Positions 52,145-60,794 of a stretch of 64,000 bases of DNA are shown here, one piece after another. The stretch is from the NCBI RefSeq assembly GCF_000439375.1, contig NZ_ATMI01000031.1, positions 62,001 to 126,000 on the forward strand. The letters are read 5' to 3'. Under the pieces are notes generated by a model. That model saw nothing but the letters and a program-made list of their open reading frames with translations, did no database searches and was not told the origin of the DNA. Within the stretch, counting starts at the first letter, position 1, and the number at the start of each line of letters is the position of its first letter. The translations under genes were made by a program, and so were the position numbers. Source of the stretch: Tatumella saanichensis. Lineage in GTDB: Bacteria > Pseudomonadota > Gammaproteobacteria > Enterobacterales > Enterobacteriaceae.

Positions 52145-52858
52145 CTATCCTCCCATCAATTCGGAAGCATAATGCTCAGCTATCCATTGGATGCCTTTGC
52201 CTGTTACCCTAGTCTGCACGTAATTGTGGCCAGTCTCAGCAGAGCCCGTTTTTACAGTAAATAACCCATCCCGCTGGCGCAGTGCGTGGGGCATTAAATT
52301 GCCAGACAAACGGAATAACACCTTGTCACGTAACAGTGTTTCAATCATCGTGCGCTCAGGCATATTGAGAATTTTGGCGGTTTCTCTCAGGCTTTTGGCA
52401 CCTTGGGCATCCATATAGTGATCAACAAAAGCTACCTTCTTAGCCGAGTCTTGTACTCTCTGTTCAAGCAGTGCGTTTCTCTCTGCCATATCCGCGGCCA
52501 TTCGCAGTGCTTCTGGTAGTGTCTGAGGGACAATATTGCACCCAGATTCTAGCTCACGCAGTCGACGGATGATCTTCATTCTCAGTGAAACGCTATACCC
52601 TGTGATCAGACATTCGGTATGTTCCCGGTCGAGCTCATACTCCTTGTAAAGTTGCCCGTTCTGGGGGTGTATCCAAAAATGGATATACCCCTCCGTGGCC
52701 TCTCCAAGCTGCTCCAGCATGGCTTCGATATCACGTAGTACGTGACCATGATATTTACCGGTAAGACGGGCGATTTCGCGACTACTTATCTTCACTTTGT
52801 GAATAACGGTCTGAGGAGGTAATGCCGGTACCGGCGTAGACTTCAGTGATTTCTCCAT
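52145..52858 (-). CDS. Phage antirepressor with Rha-type and KilAC domains
   Basis: The 237-residue protein has an N-terminal Rha-like domain (SSREIARLTGKYHGHVLRDIEAMLEQL) and a C-terminal KilAC/ANT domain (AKSLRETAKILNMPERTMIETL, GLFTVKTGSAETGHNYVQTRVTGKG). Such proteins counter the repressor or modulate host genes. It is in the early rightward operon (leftward here). Confidence 0.8.
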   Translation of the reverse strand: MEKSLKSTPVPALPPQTVIHKVKISSREIARLTGKYHGHVLRDIEAMLEQLGEATEGYIHFWIHPQNGQLYKEYELDREHTECLITGYSVSLRMKIIRRLRELESGCNIVPQTLPEALRMAADMAERNALLEQRVQDSAKKVAFVDHYMDAQGAKSLRETAKILNMPERTMIETLLRDKVLFRLSGNLMPHALRQRDGLFTVKTGSAETGHNYVQTRVTGKGIQWIAEHYASELMGG

Positions 52859-53022
52859 TTCAGCCCCCTCCGGTTAAACAGCTGAGCCATAGCAATAGCC
52901 CGCCCTTGATTACAAGGGATCCATTTCCCATGTAGCCGACGTTCGTAGTGATAGTGGGGTTTATCAGAAACTGAAGTGATCCGCAGACGCGGCAGATATT
53001 GACGTTCGGTGAGTGGCTTCAT
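52843..53022 (-). CDS. Small phage protein, 59 residues
   Basis: The frame (MKPLTERQYLPRLRIT ... HGKWIPCNQGRAIAMAQLFN) lies between cro and the antirepressor and overlaps the start of the latter by 16 bases. GAGAG precedes the ATG. It resembles small basic proteins of lambdoid early operons; no function is known. Confidence 0.6.
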   Translation of the reverse strand: MKPLTERQYLPRLRITSVSDKPHYHYERRLHGKWIPCNQGRAIAMAQLFNRRGLKWRNH

Positions 53023-53184
53023 GCGATACTCTCCATGTTCAGAGTGGTTCTCTGGTATCCGGTACGCCTCGATCCGGACATCTCCTTTGCCGATCAGTTA
53101 TCGGCTAGTAGCGTAGTGTTCTCCTTTTTTCTGTCTCGAAATTTATCAGGCCCATTTGAGAATGCACCGACAGTCCTCTGGTGT

Positions 53185-53424
53185 TTACTGTGGGTTGCCA
53201 ATCCTCAACTCTGGCCATAACTTTTCCCAATCATCCGGATGCAGCCCCTTACGACTGACCGCACCGTTGCTTTCCGACTCCAGCAATACGCAAAGAGCTG
53301 TACCAAGGGACTGATTACAGCTGATCGCTTTTCGAAGGTATGAAAGCGAGGTTTTGCACTTGGCAGCGTAATCACGCTGCCCGATAGGAGGTAGTGAGTT
53401 GAGATAAACTCTAAGCTCTTCCAT
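53185..53424 (-). CDS. Cro-like repressor (YdaS type)
   Basis: The 79-residue protein has a helix-turn-helix (DYAAKCKTSLSYLRKAISCNQSLG, about residues 18-42) like YdaS/Cro proteins. AAGGAG lies ahead of ATG. It is divergent from the S24-type repressor and shares the operator region. Confidence 0.8.
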   Translation of the reverse strand: MEELRVYLNSLPPIGQRDYAAKCKTSLSYLRKAISCNQSLGTALCVLLESESNGAVSRKGLHPDDWEKLWPELRIGNPQ

Positions 53425-53445
53425 AAGAACTCCTTAGTAGAATAT

Positions 53446-53487
53446 GAGTATATACTCAAAAGTATATTTGTATCAATACTCGAAGGT
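53446..53487. promoter_or_regulatory. Immunity operators and early promoter
   Basis: The cro promoter on the minus strand reads TTGATA (53476-53471), 18 bases, TATACT (53452-53447). Over it lie TGAGTATATACTCA (53445-53458), a perfect palindrome, and two copies of ATACTCnnAAGT: 53452-53463 and 53476-53487 (one mismatch). Two more copies are at 55177 and 55256. These are probable sites of the phage repressor. Confidence 0.65.
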
Positions 53488-53525
53488 CATTTACCAATAA
53501 GTAAGGACTAGTAGAATCTAAGACT

Positions 53526-54212
53526 ATGAATACAGATAACATCCCCAATATTTTTGAAGCGCGAAGACTGCGTCTTCAAAAATTAGTCAATGACTTTGAA
53601 ACTCAACGTGCCTTTGCGGAGAAAGCAGGATTAGACACAACTGTCGTATCACGAATGCTCTACCCAGCAGGAAAACCTAACAGACGTAACATCGGAGAAA
53701 AGGCTGCACGAGATATCGAAAGAGCACTAAACCTGCCTAGTGGCTGGATGAATGGTTACGATCAAGATCACAATAATGAGCAGATAAAAAGTGTTTCGTG
53801 GAGTGTAAGCAAGCGATATCCAGTCATAGATTCATACCAAGCAGCCAAATGGCCACTCTCTGCTAAAGAGTCATTACAACAACATCAAGGTGAATGGCTA
53901 GAGTCAGATGCAGCCATCATAGGAACAGCTTTTTGGTTAAGAATTGAAGATGAATCAATGACGGCACCTGCTGGCATAAGTATACCTGAAGGTACTTATG
54001 TCTTATTTGATACCGGTAGAACGGCTGTGAATGGCAATCTCATTGCTGTCCAAGTAGGAAAAGATAAGGTGGTAACTTTCAAAAAAATAATTTTTGATGG
54101 TGGAAAAAAATACCTTAAAGCTCTAAATCCTATTTGGCCTTCAATATTAGAAATAAAAAATAGTTATCGAATAATTGGTATTGCAATTGAAACAAAACTA
54201 AAGCTTCTATAG
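53526..54212 (+). CDS. CI-type prophage repressor with S24 peptidase domain
   Basis: The 228-residue protein has an N-terminal helix-turn-helix (TQRAFAEKAGLDTTVVSRMLYP, 27-48) and a C-terminal S24/LexA-like domain with nucleophile Ser144 (DESMTAP) and base lysine at 186-187 (TFKK). It keeps the lysogen silent. No clear Ala-Gly cleavage site is seen between the domains, so induction by self-cleavage is not proven. The HNH gene starts 19 bases after it, probably on the same transcript. Confidence 0.88.
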   Translation: MNTDNIPNIFEARRLRLQKLVNDFETQRAFAEKAGLDTTVVSRMLYPAGKPNRRNIGEKAARDIERALNLPSGWMNGYDQDHNNEQIKSVSWSVSKRYPVIDSYQAAKWPLSAKESLQQHQGEWLESDAAIIGTAFWLRIEDESMTAPAGISIPEGTYVLFDTGRTAVNGNLIAVQVGKDKVVTFKKIIFDGGKKYLKALNPIWPSILEIKNSYRIIGIAIETKLKLL

Positions 54213-54231
54213 TTAGAGATAAGGATATTTA

Positions 54232-55167
54232 ATGAGCAAAATGAAAGCATGGGCCTTTAAGGCGATTGATAAAAATGAGCTTATTTACCGAGGGAATAAT
54301 GGATATGAAGGAGATCCTAAGTCGTCTTACTCGTATGATAACTATGTCGCTAATCATAAGCAAGTTAGAGAGGGTGACATTGCTCTAATATATAATAGGT
54401 CTTATATCATTGGTGTATCAAAAATAAATAATATAAAGGCATATGAATCTTTAAAAGAAATAAACAAGTGCCCAGAACCTCAGTGTGATGCAAAAAAATT
54501 GAGAACTAGAACTAATAAGCATCCCGAGTGGCGGTGTAGTAATGGACATGAGTTCACTACTCCCTTAAAGGTTAGCATCCCTGTAAAAAAGCATATCGCT
54601 TATTATTCAGATGATTTCATAGAAATTAAAGAGCCATATTTATTGTTAGAAAAAAATATTATTCGCCATAATAAGCAACTATCAATTCAGGAAGTTTATT
54701 TACCTTGGGCTCAAGGTTTTTTAGATAGAGAGCCACCATCAAAGTTTAACGAAGAAAATAAAAATATATCATTTAATTCCGAAGATCTTAGAATGAGATT
54801 AAGCAGAATAATAAAAATGAGACGTGGACAAAAATCGTTCCGTGCTAACTTATTAAATCACTCCCAAAATTGTGCAATCTCCGGTTGTAAAATAACCGAA
54901 ATATTAGAGGCGGCGCATGTTTTTCCTTATAGAAATGAAACACATAATCAAATTAGTAATGGTATATTGTTAAGATCAGACATTCATGGTTTATTTGACT
55001 TAGATTTCATTGCAATTCATCCAACAAAAAAAACCATCCACTTAAGTACAGAGATAGTAAATAGTGAGTATAGCCATTTAGAAGGTGGAAAGATTAATAC
55101 CAATCACGATATCTCTATAGAGGCTCTGAGATTCAGATGGGATATTTTTATCCAAAAAAATAATTAA
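54232..55167 (+). CDS. PUA/EVE-like domain fused to HNH_2 endonuclease
   Basis: The 311-residue protein has an N-terminal part (about 1-75: VREGDIALIYNRSYIIGVSKI) like PUA/EVE base-sensing domains, a zinc-ribbon-like insert (Cys80, Cys85, Cys102, His106), and a C-terminal HNH_2 nuclease (198-265: RRGQKSFRANLLN, CAISGC, LEAAHVFPY, NGILLRSDIHGLFD). Known EVE-HNH enzymes cut DNA with modified cytosines. It is AT-rich compared with its neighbours and lies right after the repressor, so it should be made in the lysogen and could exclude phages with modified DNA. Target specificity is inferred. Confidence 0.75.
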   Translation: MSKMKAWAFKAIDKNELIYRGNNGYEGDPKSSYSYDNYVANHKQVREGDIALIYNRSYIIGVSKINNIKAYESLKEINKCPEPQCDAKKLRTRTNKHPEWRCSNGHEFTTPLKVSIPVKKHIAYYSDDFIEIKEPYLLLEKNIIRHNKQLSIQEVYLPWAQGFLDREPPSKFNEENKNISFNSEDLRMRLSRIIKMRRGQKSFRANLLNHSQNCAISGCKITEILEAAHVFPYRNETHNQISNGILLRSDIHGLFDLDFIAIHPTKKTIHLSTEIVNSEYSHLEGGKINTNHDISIEALRFRWDIFIQKNN

Positions 55168-55176
55168 CATGGATAT

Positions 55177-55188
55177 ATACTCATAAGT
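55177..55188. promoter_or_regulatory. Repressor-site copy after the HNH gene
   Basis: ATACTCATAAGT fits the ATACTCnnAAGT pattern of the immunity operators, about 100 bases before the xis start. Confidence 0.5.
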
Positions 55189-55255
55189 AAATTTAAACAA
55201 AATACCTTTTGATACATAACCACCGTAATGATATAAAATACATTTGTTAATAGGA

Positions 55256-55267
55256 ATACTCACAAGT
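55256..55267. promoter_or_regulatory. Repressor-site copy before xis
   Basis: ATACTCACAAGT, 18 bases before the xis start codon. It suggests that the repressor also controls xis-int. Confidence 0.5.
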
Positions 55268-55285
55268 CTATTTTTAGGAGATCAA

Positions 55286-55537
55286 ATGCCAAGGATGATA
55301 TCACTAACTGACTGGGCCAAAAAGGAATTCGGTAAACAATCCCCAAAGCCTCAGACCCTGTTTCTCTACGCCCGGAGAGGGATGATTAACCCCCTCGCGG
55401 TTAAAATGGGCCGCCGATGGATGGTAGACAAGGACGCCCGATTTATCGGGGAGGTCGCACGGCCGGTGGTTCCGCGAAACACCCATCCAAAGTTAAAAGG
55501 GATTATCGGTAATGGCCGCCAGAACCGGTGCGCATAA
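55286..55537 (+). CDS. Excisionase (Xis)
   Basis: The 83-residue protein (MISLTDWAKKEFGKQSPKPQ, YARRGMINPLAVKMGRRWMVD) is a winged-helix excisionase of the DUF1233/Exc type. TTAGGAG at 55274-55280 decides the start at 55286. Its end overlaps int by 26 bases, so the two are co-translated. Confidence 0.85.
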   Translation: MPRMISLTDWAKKEFGKQSPKPQTLFLYARRGMINPLAVKMGRRWMVDKDARFIGEVARPVVPRNTHPKLKGIIGNGRQNRCA

Positions 55538-56642
55538 AGCCACGATCCCGAACCTCTATGCCAAACAGGATAAGCGGACTGGGAAAATATACTGGCAATA
55601 CAAACAACCACTGACAGGCCGTTTCCATAGCTTGGGCGTCTGTATGACGGAAGCTATCCAGATAGCTTCTGAGGCCAATGTGATATTTGCCGACCAGAGA
55701 GCACGCCAGTTGCTGCGCAGTGATGACTCCCTTTCTCAGGCATTTATTCTGCCCGAAGACACCACTGTCAGTGAGTGGCTGGAACGGTACAGGGTTATCC
55801 AGCAGGAACGGATGGAAGCTGGAGAACTGAAACCTGCCACCCTTAAGCAGAAGATGAATCCGTTGAAAGTCTTCACGGAGCATTTTGGCGGATTGCTTCT
55901 GAACAATATCACCGCCCTACACATCACCCAGATTATGGATGCCACTCGACAGGATGGACGCGTTCGGCAGGCTCAGGTTTTCAGAATGGTACTGGTGGAT
56001 GTGTTTAAAGAGGCCCAACACAACGGCATTGTTCCCCCGGGATTTAATCCGGCCAAAGTAACCCGCCTACCGCATCATAAAGTGCAGCGTCAGCGTCTGA
56101 ACCTTGAGGAGTGGCAAACGATATTCCGACAGGCGCAGAGCTTACAGCCTTATTTGCGGCGGGGAATGCTGCTGGCCATTGTGACCGGACAACGTATCGG
56201 GGATATCTGTAAGATGAAGTTCTCCGATATTTGGGATGGCTATCTGCATATCATCCAGCAAAAGACCGCCAGTAAAGTCGCCATTCCCCTTTCCCTGCAC
56301 TGCTCCGCCCTCGATATGTCACTGGAAGACGTAATTCTCGAATGCCGTGACGCAGTAAAAAGTGAGTTTCTAATTCACTATCTCCGTAACACATCACAGG
56401 TCTCACCCGGAGACCCGATTACCACCAGCAACCTCACAATGCTGTTCAGTCAAGCTAGAGACAACTGCGGCCTTAGCTGGGCAAAGAAAACCGCTCCCAC
56501 CTTCCACGAACAACGTTCACTCGCCGAACGCCTGTACAGCGAACAAGGCGTGAACACCCAAAGGTTGCTCGGCCATAAATCACAGGCTATGACCGATAAA
56601 TATCATGACGACCGAGGTAAAGACTGGGTGGTGGTTGGGTAG
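55512..56642 (+). CDS. Tyrosine-family integrase
   Basis: The 376-residue recombinase has an arm-binding N-terminus (NLYAKQDKRTGKIYWQYKQP), a core-binding domain (about 85-170) and a catalytic domain with Arg228 (TGQRIGD), Lys255, His332 and Arg335 (FHEQR), His355 (LGHKS) and nucleophile Tyr364. All residues are present, so it should be active. It is the only phage integrase in the window and so the candidate for recombination at icd, though 7 kb of other genes lie between it and icd. Confidence 0.9.
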   Translation: MAARTGAHKATIPNLYAKQDKRTGKIYWQYKQPLTGRFHSLGVCMTEAIQIASEANVIFADQRARQLLRSDDSLSQAFILPEDTTVSEWLERYRVIQQERMEAGELKPATLKQKMNPLKVFTEHFGGLLLNNITALHITQIMDATRQDGRVRQAQVFRMVLVDVFKEAQHNGIVPPGFNPAKVTRLPHHKVQRQRLNLEEWQTIFRQAQSLQPYLRRGMLLAIVTGQRIGDICKMKFSDIWDGYLHIIQQKTASKVAIPLSLHCSALDMSLEDVILECRDAVKSEFLIHYLRNTSQVSPGDPITTSNLTMLFSQARDNCGLSWAKKTAPTFHEQRSLAERLYSEQGVNTQRLLGHKSQAMTDKYHDDRGKDWVVVG

Positions 56643-57026
56643 TTGCCTATTATTGATAAGGTCCGCTATGAGCGAATGATGGAATCTCTCAATTGTCCTT
56701 TCAGCCGATAGTGGTCTTAATTACTTTGCAGTTTTGTGTTTAAGGGGGCCGCTCACTCCTCCTACGACGAACTTATATAAGAATTTGTGGCTACAGGAAA
56801 AGTGGCGGTATGATTTCCAGAGACAACCCACCAATATCCTACGAAATTCGAGGCCTGTCATGCAGATATCATAATGATGTATAAGATGATGAGTTTGCCT
56901 AAAACTATTGGGGCATACCTCATAAGCAGCTATAAAAATGTATCTCGACACATGTGGGTGGGTGAATTTCATACTATTTTTAGTCTATCAAAAAATGGCC
57001 ACATTGATATTATGTGGCCGAAAGAA
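56643..57026. other. Gap between int and the defence island
   Basis: Apart from a terminator near its right end nothing is recognised. I looked for an attachment repeat shared with the left flank of the tail genes and found none. Confidence 0.4.
56990..57019 (-). terminator. Rho-independent terminator of the XRE-ImmA gene
   Basis: GGCCACAT pairs with ATGTGGCC around a seven-base loop, followed on the minus strand by ATTTTTTG. It lies eight bases past the stop codon. Confidence 0.75.
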
Positions 57027-58241
57027 TCAATCATTTTGTTTCTTATAACTAAAAATATTTACTACCTTATCAACAGAACTATTTTCATCACTTTTATTTT
57101 GTTGATTCTTAAGTCTGACCTTGGTTACCATATCCATTACCATCGATTCACTTAAGTAGCTTTTTGGCAGTGAGAAAATATCCTCTACATCTGTTCTGGA
57201 CATACTCAACTCTTCAAGAAAACCCGCTTTAGTGAAAACATTCTCATCTAATAGCAACTTCACACAACGAGGTAACAACCTAACAGTCTCAGGCTTTCTT
57301 AAATCATCAAGTGGCTCACCTTTTCTCCAGCCTCTCGCCGAAACGCTTTTATAAAGTCGTTGATATTCTAGAGGAGAAATCAACTCTAGAGACTTAGCTC
57401 TATGTATCATTGCTTGCGCAGACATTCCCCAACGTCCTTTCAGAGAAACGAAGTTCTCCAACGTAGGATAGGGTTGCAATTCAACCGAAAAGGATTCCTC
57501 AGGTAACATAAAACTAGCTGCAAATTTATTTGCCTGTTCCTCTATAGGTTTGAAATTAATGAGATCAAGTCGTTTGACGTAGCGATGCAGTACGATATGC
57601 CCGAGTTCATGAGCTGCATCAAAACGACTTCTATAATAATTTCCTTTATCAGTTGCTAGTATTATGTATGGTCGGCGTTCTTCTTTATTCCATTGGGAAT
57701 AACCATCCATCACAACGCTTCCTTGTTCAAATTGAGAACAAATAACACCTGAGTTTTCAATTGTCAGAAGCAAATCTTTCACCGGGGAAATACCTAACCC
57801 CCAAATTTCGCGACACTTCGCAGCCATGATTTCAATCAGTTCATCATCGATAGCGCGATAATCATCAATTTCCAAAAATGGAATATTTACAGTAGGCAGG
57901 TCCAGAAATTCCTGCAAAAAACAACACCCTTCCTGTAGCCATTCCATATAACGTTCTGAAGATGAGCATAAATCTTTGGCAGTACTTGCGAGAGTACGGA
58001 AGAACACTGGATTATTCTCTTTTTTGCCCGCAGGTTTTGTAAACCAACTGACTGGACAATTTAAAACCTGTCCTAGCAAGGCTAGTACTTCAGCATCAGG
58101 AGAGTGACTCCCATTCTCCCATTTTGTTACAGTCGAAGGAGATCGATCAACCAAGCGACCGAGGTTGATTTTTGAAAGACCTCTTGCTTCACGAATTTGA
58201 GTTAATCTCTCAGATTGGAAGCCAGAAATACCCACTCTCAT
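57027..58241 (-). CDS. XRE regulator fused to ImmA/IrrE metallopeptidase
   Basis: The 404-residue protein has a helix-turn-helix (ERLTQIREARGLSKINLGRLVDRSPSTVTKWENG pattern, 11-44) and a M78 metallopeptidase with zinc motif HELGH at 211-215. Such proteins act as antitoxins or stress-activated repressors, cutting or binding a partner. It is 12 bases after the partner gene at 58254. Two-gene modules of this make-up include the RosmerTA defence toxin-antitoxin. It is AT-rich and ends in its own terminator. Confidence 0.8.
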   Translation of the reverse strand: MRVGISGFQSERLTQIREARGLSKINLGRLVDRSPSTVTKWENGSHSPDAEVLALLGQVLNCPVSWFTKPAGKKENNPVFFRTLASTAKDLCSSSERYMEWLQEGCCFLQEFLDLPTVNIPFLEIDDYRAIDDELIEIMAAKCREIWGLGISPVKDLLLTIENSGVICSQFEQGSVVMDGYSQWNKEERRPYIILATDKGNYYRSRFDAAHELGHIVLHRYVKRLDLINFKPIEEQANKFAASFMLPEESFSVELQPYPTLENFVSLKGRWGMSAQAMIHRAKSLELISPLEYQRLYKSVSARGWRKGEPLDDLRKPETVRLLPRCVKLLLDENVFTKAGFLEELSMSRTDVEDIFSLPKSYLSESMVMDMVTKVRLKNQQNKSDENSSVDKVVNIFSYKKQND

Positions 58242-58253
58242 ATAATCACCAAA

Positions 58254-58922
58254 TTAACCTTCTTGTTCCTTAAGGCGTTTCTTGAGTACCGGAATCGCAA
58301 TATCTGGAACAACAGATTCCCTTTCAATAGCGTATAACTCGAGGATCTCACTAATTGATTTATTATAGTGGTATCCATTTAAATTACTAAAAGGGACTAC
58401 AACCCTTAAGTCTAACATTCTATCCTGATCAGACGATAAGGGAGGATTAATATTCAGCACCAATACGCCTAAGCTTCCTAACGTGTCAATGCCATTACTT
58501 GCCTCTTTATGTTCAAAAATATCAGGAGTATAACCTTCATAATCCTGATTTAATGCGGCAATCAGTGAACGATGTTTAGCCGATTTAATTTTTTGTTCAT
58601 CATGATTAAGTCCAATTCGACTAATACGAACGCCCTTGGAGCTAACGATCACATAGTTTTCACCTTTTGGTTTAGTCTCAGCATCCATCCATTCATAGCC
58701 AGCACTTCTGGCCGCTCGACGAAAGGCACTATTAAGACTGTAGTGCCGCACCTGTGGCCTTAAACGTACAATTTCTGGACGCTCAAGCTTCAAAGAATCA
58801 CCAGTAACAACATTCTGTGCCGCTAGATAGATTGCAGATGTTTCCTCTTGAAGATCAAGCCAGAACTCCCTGCGAAAAGCGTTAGTTAGAACACTGTCAA
58901 TTTGCTTTTGTACATCTTCCAT
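58254..58922 (-). CDS. Partner of the XRE-ImmA protein, unknown, possible toxin
   Basis: The 222-residue protein shows no domain I can name. It has a helical N-terminus (EDVQKQIDSVLTNAFRREFWLDLQEETSAIYLA), a middle with FRRAARSAGYEWMD and a strand-rich C-terminal half. It is upstream in the same operon as the XRE-ImmA gene. By analogy with two-gene toxin-antitoxin modules it would be the effector. Confidence 0.55.
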   Translation of the reverse strand: MEDVQKQIDSVLTNAFRREFWLDLQEETSAIYLAAQNVVTGDSLKLERPEIVRLRPQVRHYSLNSAFRRAARSAGYEWMDAETKPKGENYVIVSSKGVRISRIGLNHDEQKIKSAKHRSLIAALNQDYEGYTPDIFEHKEASNGIDTLGSLGVLVLNINPPLSSDQDRMLDLRVVVPFSNLNGYHYNKSISEILELYAIERESVVPDIAIPVLKKRLKEQEG

Positions 58923-59093
58923 ACTATTTAGATACCCTGTTGCGTTAAGCAGATTTTATCTTAGTTTTTTTTCGTTTTGAGCGCAAGGCATGATTTAACA
59001 ATCATTAGATAATGTGACATGCCTATTGAGTGTGATCGACCAGTTCTTCGTTGAGCACGGTAAGTGTCAAGGTAGTTGTCACCCCCGGTTAAT

Positions 59094-60095
59094 TTAAGCT
59101 GCCTGTTTTTCCCGTTCCGGGTTCAACGTTACCGGACCTTCCGGCTGCCAGTTTCTCGTTTTACCTGACCACCGTTCAGGATGTATTTTCTGTGCCTGAC
59201 GGTACAGTTCATCCCGTTGTTTCAGGAGCCTGTGGTCTTCTCCGCGATGTCGTTCTGCCGGCGTCACATAGCCTATTCCGCTGTGACGGTGTGTTTCGTT
59301 ATACCACCGGGTAAATTTTTCCACCCACTGACGGGCATCCGACAGTGTTCTGAACCCTGATGACGGCCACTGCGGCACATACTTCAGCGTCCGGAACAGT
59401 GATTCTGCATACGCATTATCGTTACTGACCCGCGGACGGCTGTGAGACGGCGTGATATTCAGTTCGTGCAGTTTCATCTGCAGCGTCTGTGATTTCATCG
59501 CTGCGCCGTTATCTGCATGCAGTACCAGCGGATGCCGCCAGTAGCCTTCACGCATGACACTGCGCTGCATTAAAGCGGCAGCCTGTTCACCGCTTTCTGT
59601 CTCATGCACTTCATAACCCGTGATTTTCCGGCTGTACAGGTCGGTTATCATATACAGGTAATACCAGCGTCCGCGCACCACCGACGGTAACCAGGTGATA
59701 TCCCATGACCAGACCTGACAGGGCCCGCTGGCCGTATAGGTTGTCGGGACGGCGGCCTTTTGCTGACGTGCCTGACGCCCCCGGCAGTGCACTTCGCCTG
59801 ACCGCCGCAGCACACGGTAAAATGTGGATTCACTGGCCAGATAAATGCCTTTATCCGCCAGCCGTGGCACGATTTGTGACGGCGGCAGGCTGGCATATTC
59901 CGGCTGATGGCAGACAGCCCGTATCCGGCTTTCTTCCTCAGAGGATAACCGGTTAAACGGTACCGGCCTGAGGGCTTCAGGTCTGCCGTCACGTGGTGTT
60001 TTCTGCCAGCGGCGCCAGGTACGCAGACTGATGCTGACTTCCCGGCAGGCAATAACAAGCCGGGCACCTGAGCTGACAGCTTCATTAATCCACAC
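59094..60095 (-). CDS. IS3-family transposase OrfB
   Basis: The catalytic DDE residues read as Asp132 (SWDITW), Asp195 (LHADNG) and Glu231 (AESLFRTLKY) when numbered from the GTG at 60095. The real protein is probably the OrfAB fusion: the -1 frame from OrfA reads on through LTPYNERQQFIVWINEA into this frame. It cuts and joins the element ends. Confidence 0.88.
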   Translation of the reverse strand: MWINEAVSSGARLVIACREVSISLRTWRRWQKTPRDGRPEALRPVPFNRLSSEEESRIRAVCHQPEYASLPPSQIVPRLADKGIYLASESTFYRVLRRSGEVHCRGRQARQQKAAVPTTYTASGPCQVWSWDITWLPSVVRGRWYYLYMITDLYSRKITGYEVHETESGEQAAALMQRSVMREGYWRHPLVLHADNGAAMKSQTLQMKLHELNITPSHSRPRVSNDNAYAESLFRTLKYVPQWPSSGFRTLSDARQWVEKFTRWYNETHRHSGIGYVTPAERHRGEDHRLLKQRDELYRQAQKIHPERWSGKTRNWQPEGPVTLNPEREKQAA

Positions 60096-60124
60096 AATAA
60101 ACTGTTGCCGCTCATTGTACGGCG

Positions 60125-60607
60125 TCAGTCTTCCCCGCCGGTTTCCCCGTAGTAATCCGTAAGCTTTTTTCGCAGTACCAGTATGGCTGCCGCCTCCGCC
60201 AGGGCCTTTTCTTTGCGGAGCAGTTCTTTCTTCAGCTGCTTATTTTCTTTCAGGCTCTGTTTCAGTGCCGCTTTATCACCGGGATTCTCCGTCTGTAAAA
60301 ATCCCTGCCGCCACTGAACCAGCTGTTCCGGATACAGGCCTTTTTTACGGCAGTATTCTGCCACTTCAGCCTCGGAAAGCGTGGCGGTTTCGACTATCAC
60401 GGCAAAGCGTGCTTCTGCTGACCATTGGTCTGTTGTTTTCTCTGCACCGGGCACCGGTTTCCCCTCTGATTTAGCCTGATTACGCCAGTTATACAGGGTG
60501 GCTTCCGATATTCCTTCCATCTGTGCAACGGCTGCCACGGCCATATTGTAAGGCGGTAACAGTTTTGCCAGTGTTGCAGCCTTACGCTCCGGTGAAATAC
60601 GTTTCAT
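60125..60607 (-). CDS. IS3-family transposase OrfA
   Basis: The 160-residue protein has a helix-turn-helix (AVAAVAQMEGISEATLYNWRNQ) and a leucine-rich coiled coil (KENKQLKKELLRKEKALAEAA). Near its end the minus strand reads A AAA AAG (60170-60164), a classical slippery heptamer that makes OrfAB by -1 frameshift. Confidence 0.88.
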   Translation of the reverse strand: MKRISPERKAATLAKLLPPYNMAVAAVAQMEGISEATLYNWRNQAKSEGKPVPGAEKTTDQWSAEARFAVIVETATLSEAEVAEYCRKKGLYPEQLVQWRQGFLQTENPGDKAALKQSLKENKQLKKELLRKEKALAEAAAILVLRKKLTDYYGETGGED

Positions 60608-60794
60608 GTGTCACTCCATGCCCTCAGATTGATTTTTCAGAGGGGGTGACAACTATGCTGACACTGAGGGGTTAGTTTGCCGATTGATCAGATCGCAGAA
60701 TCCAGGCTGAGTTCTCTCAAAGTAATCTACTATTCGGCGCAGCTATTTAGAATCCCAACGTGTAATTATTCGCAGATATTATCTGGAAGCCTTT

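Larger units (their letters stand above)
59065..60663. mobile_element. IS3-family insertion sequence
   Basis: The element of about 1.6 kb is bounded by inverted repeats: AGTTGTCACCCCC at 59074-59086 and its reverse complement at 60642-60654, extending outward with TGTCA (59065) and TGACA (60663) to give TG...CA ends. It encodes OrfA and OrfB on the minus strand. No target duplication is clear. It inserted between two defence modules. Both genes look intact. Confidence 0.85.

Noticed and set aside
53022-56642. Lambda N, Red or Gam homologues in the early left region
   Set aside because: Only the repressor, HNH, xis and int genes are present between cro and the end of int; no recombination or N-like gene was found.
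19276-57026. Alternative prophage ends just outside the tail-fibre and int genes
   Set aside because: I compared 19276-19736 with 56643-57026 by eye and saw no direct repeat. The icd repeats give a better explanation, although an exact computation could still find a short core.
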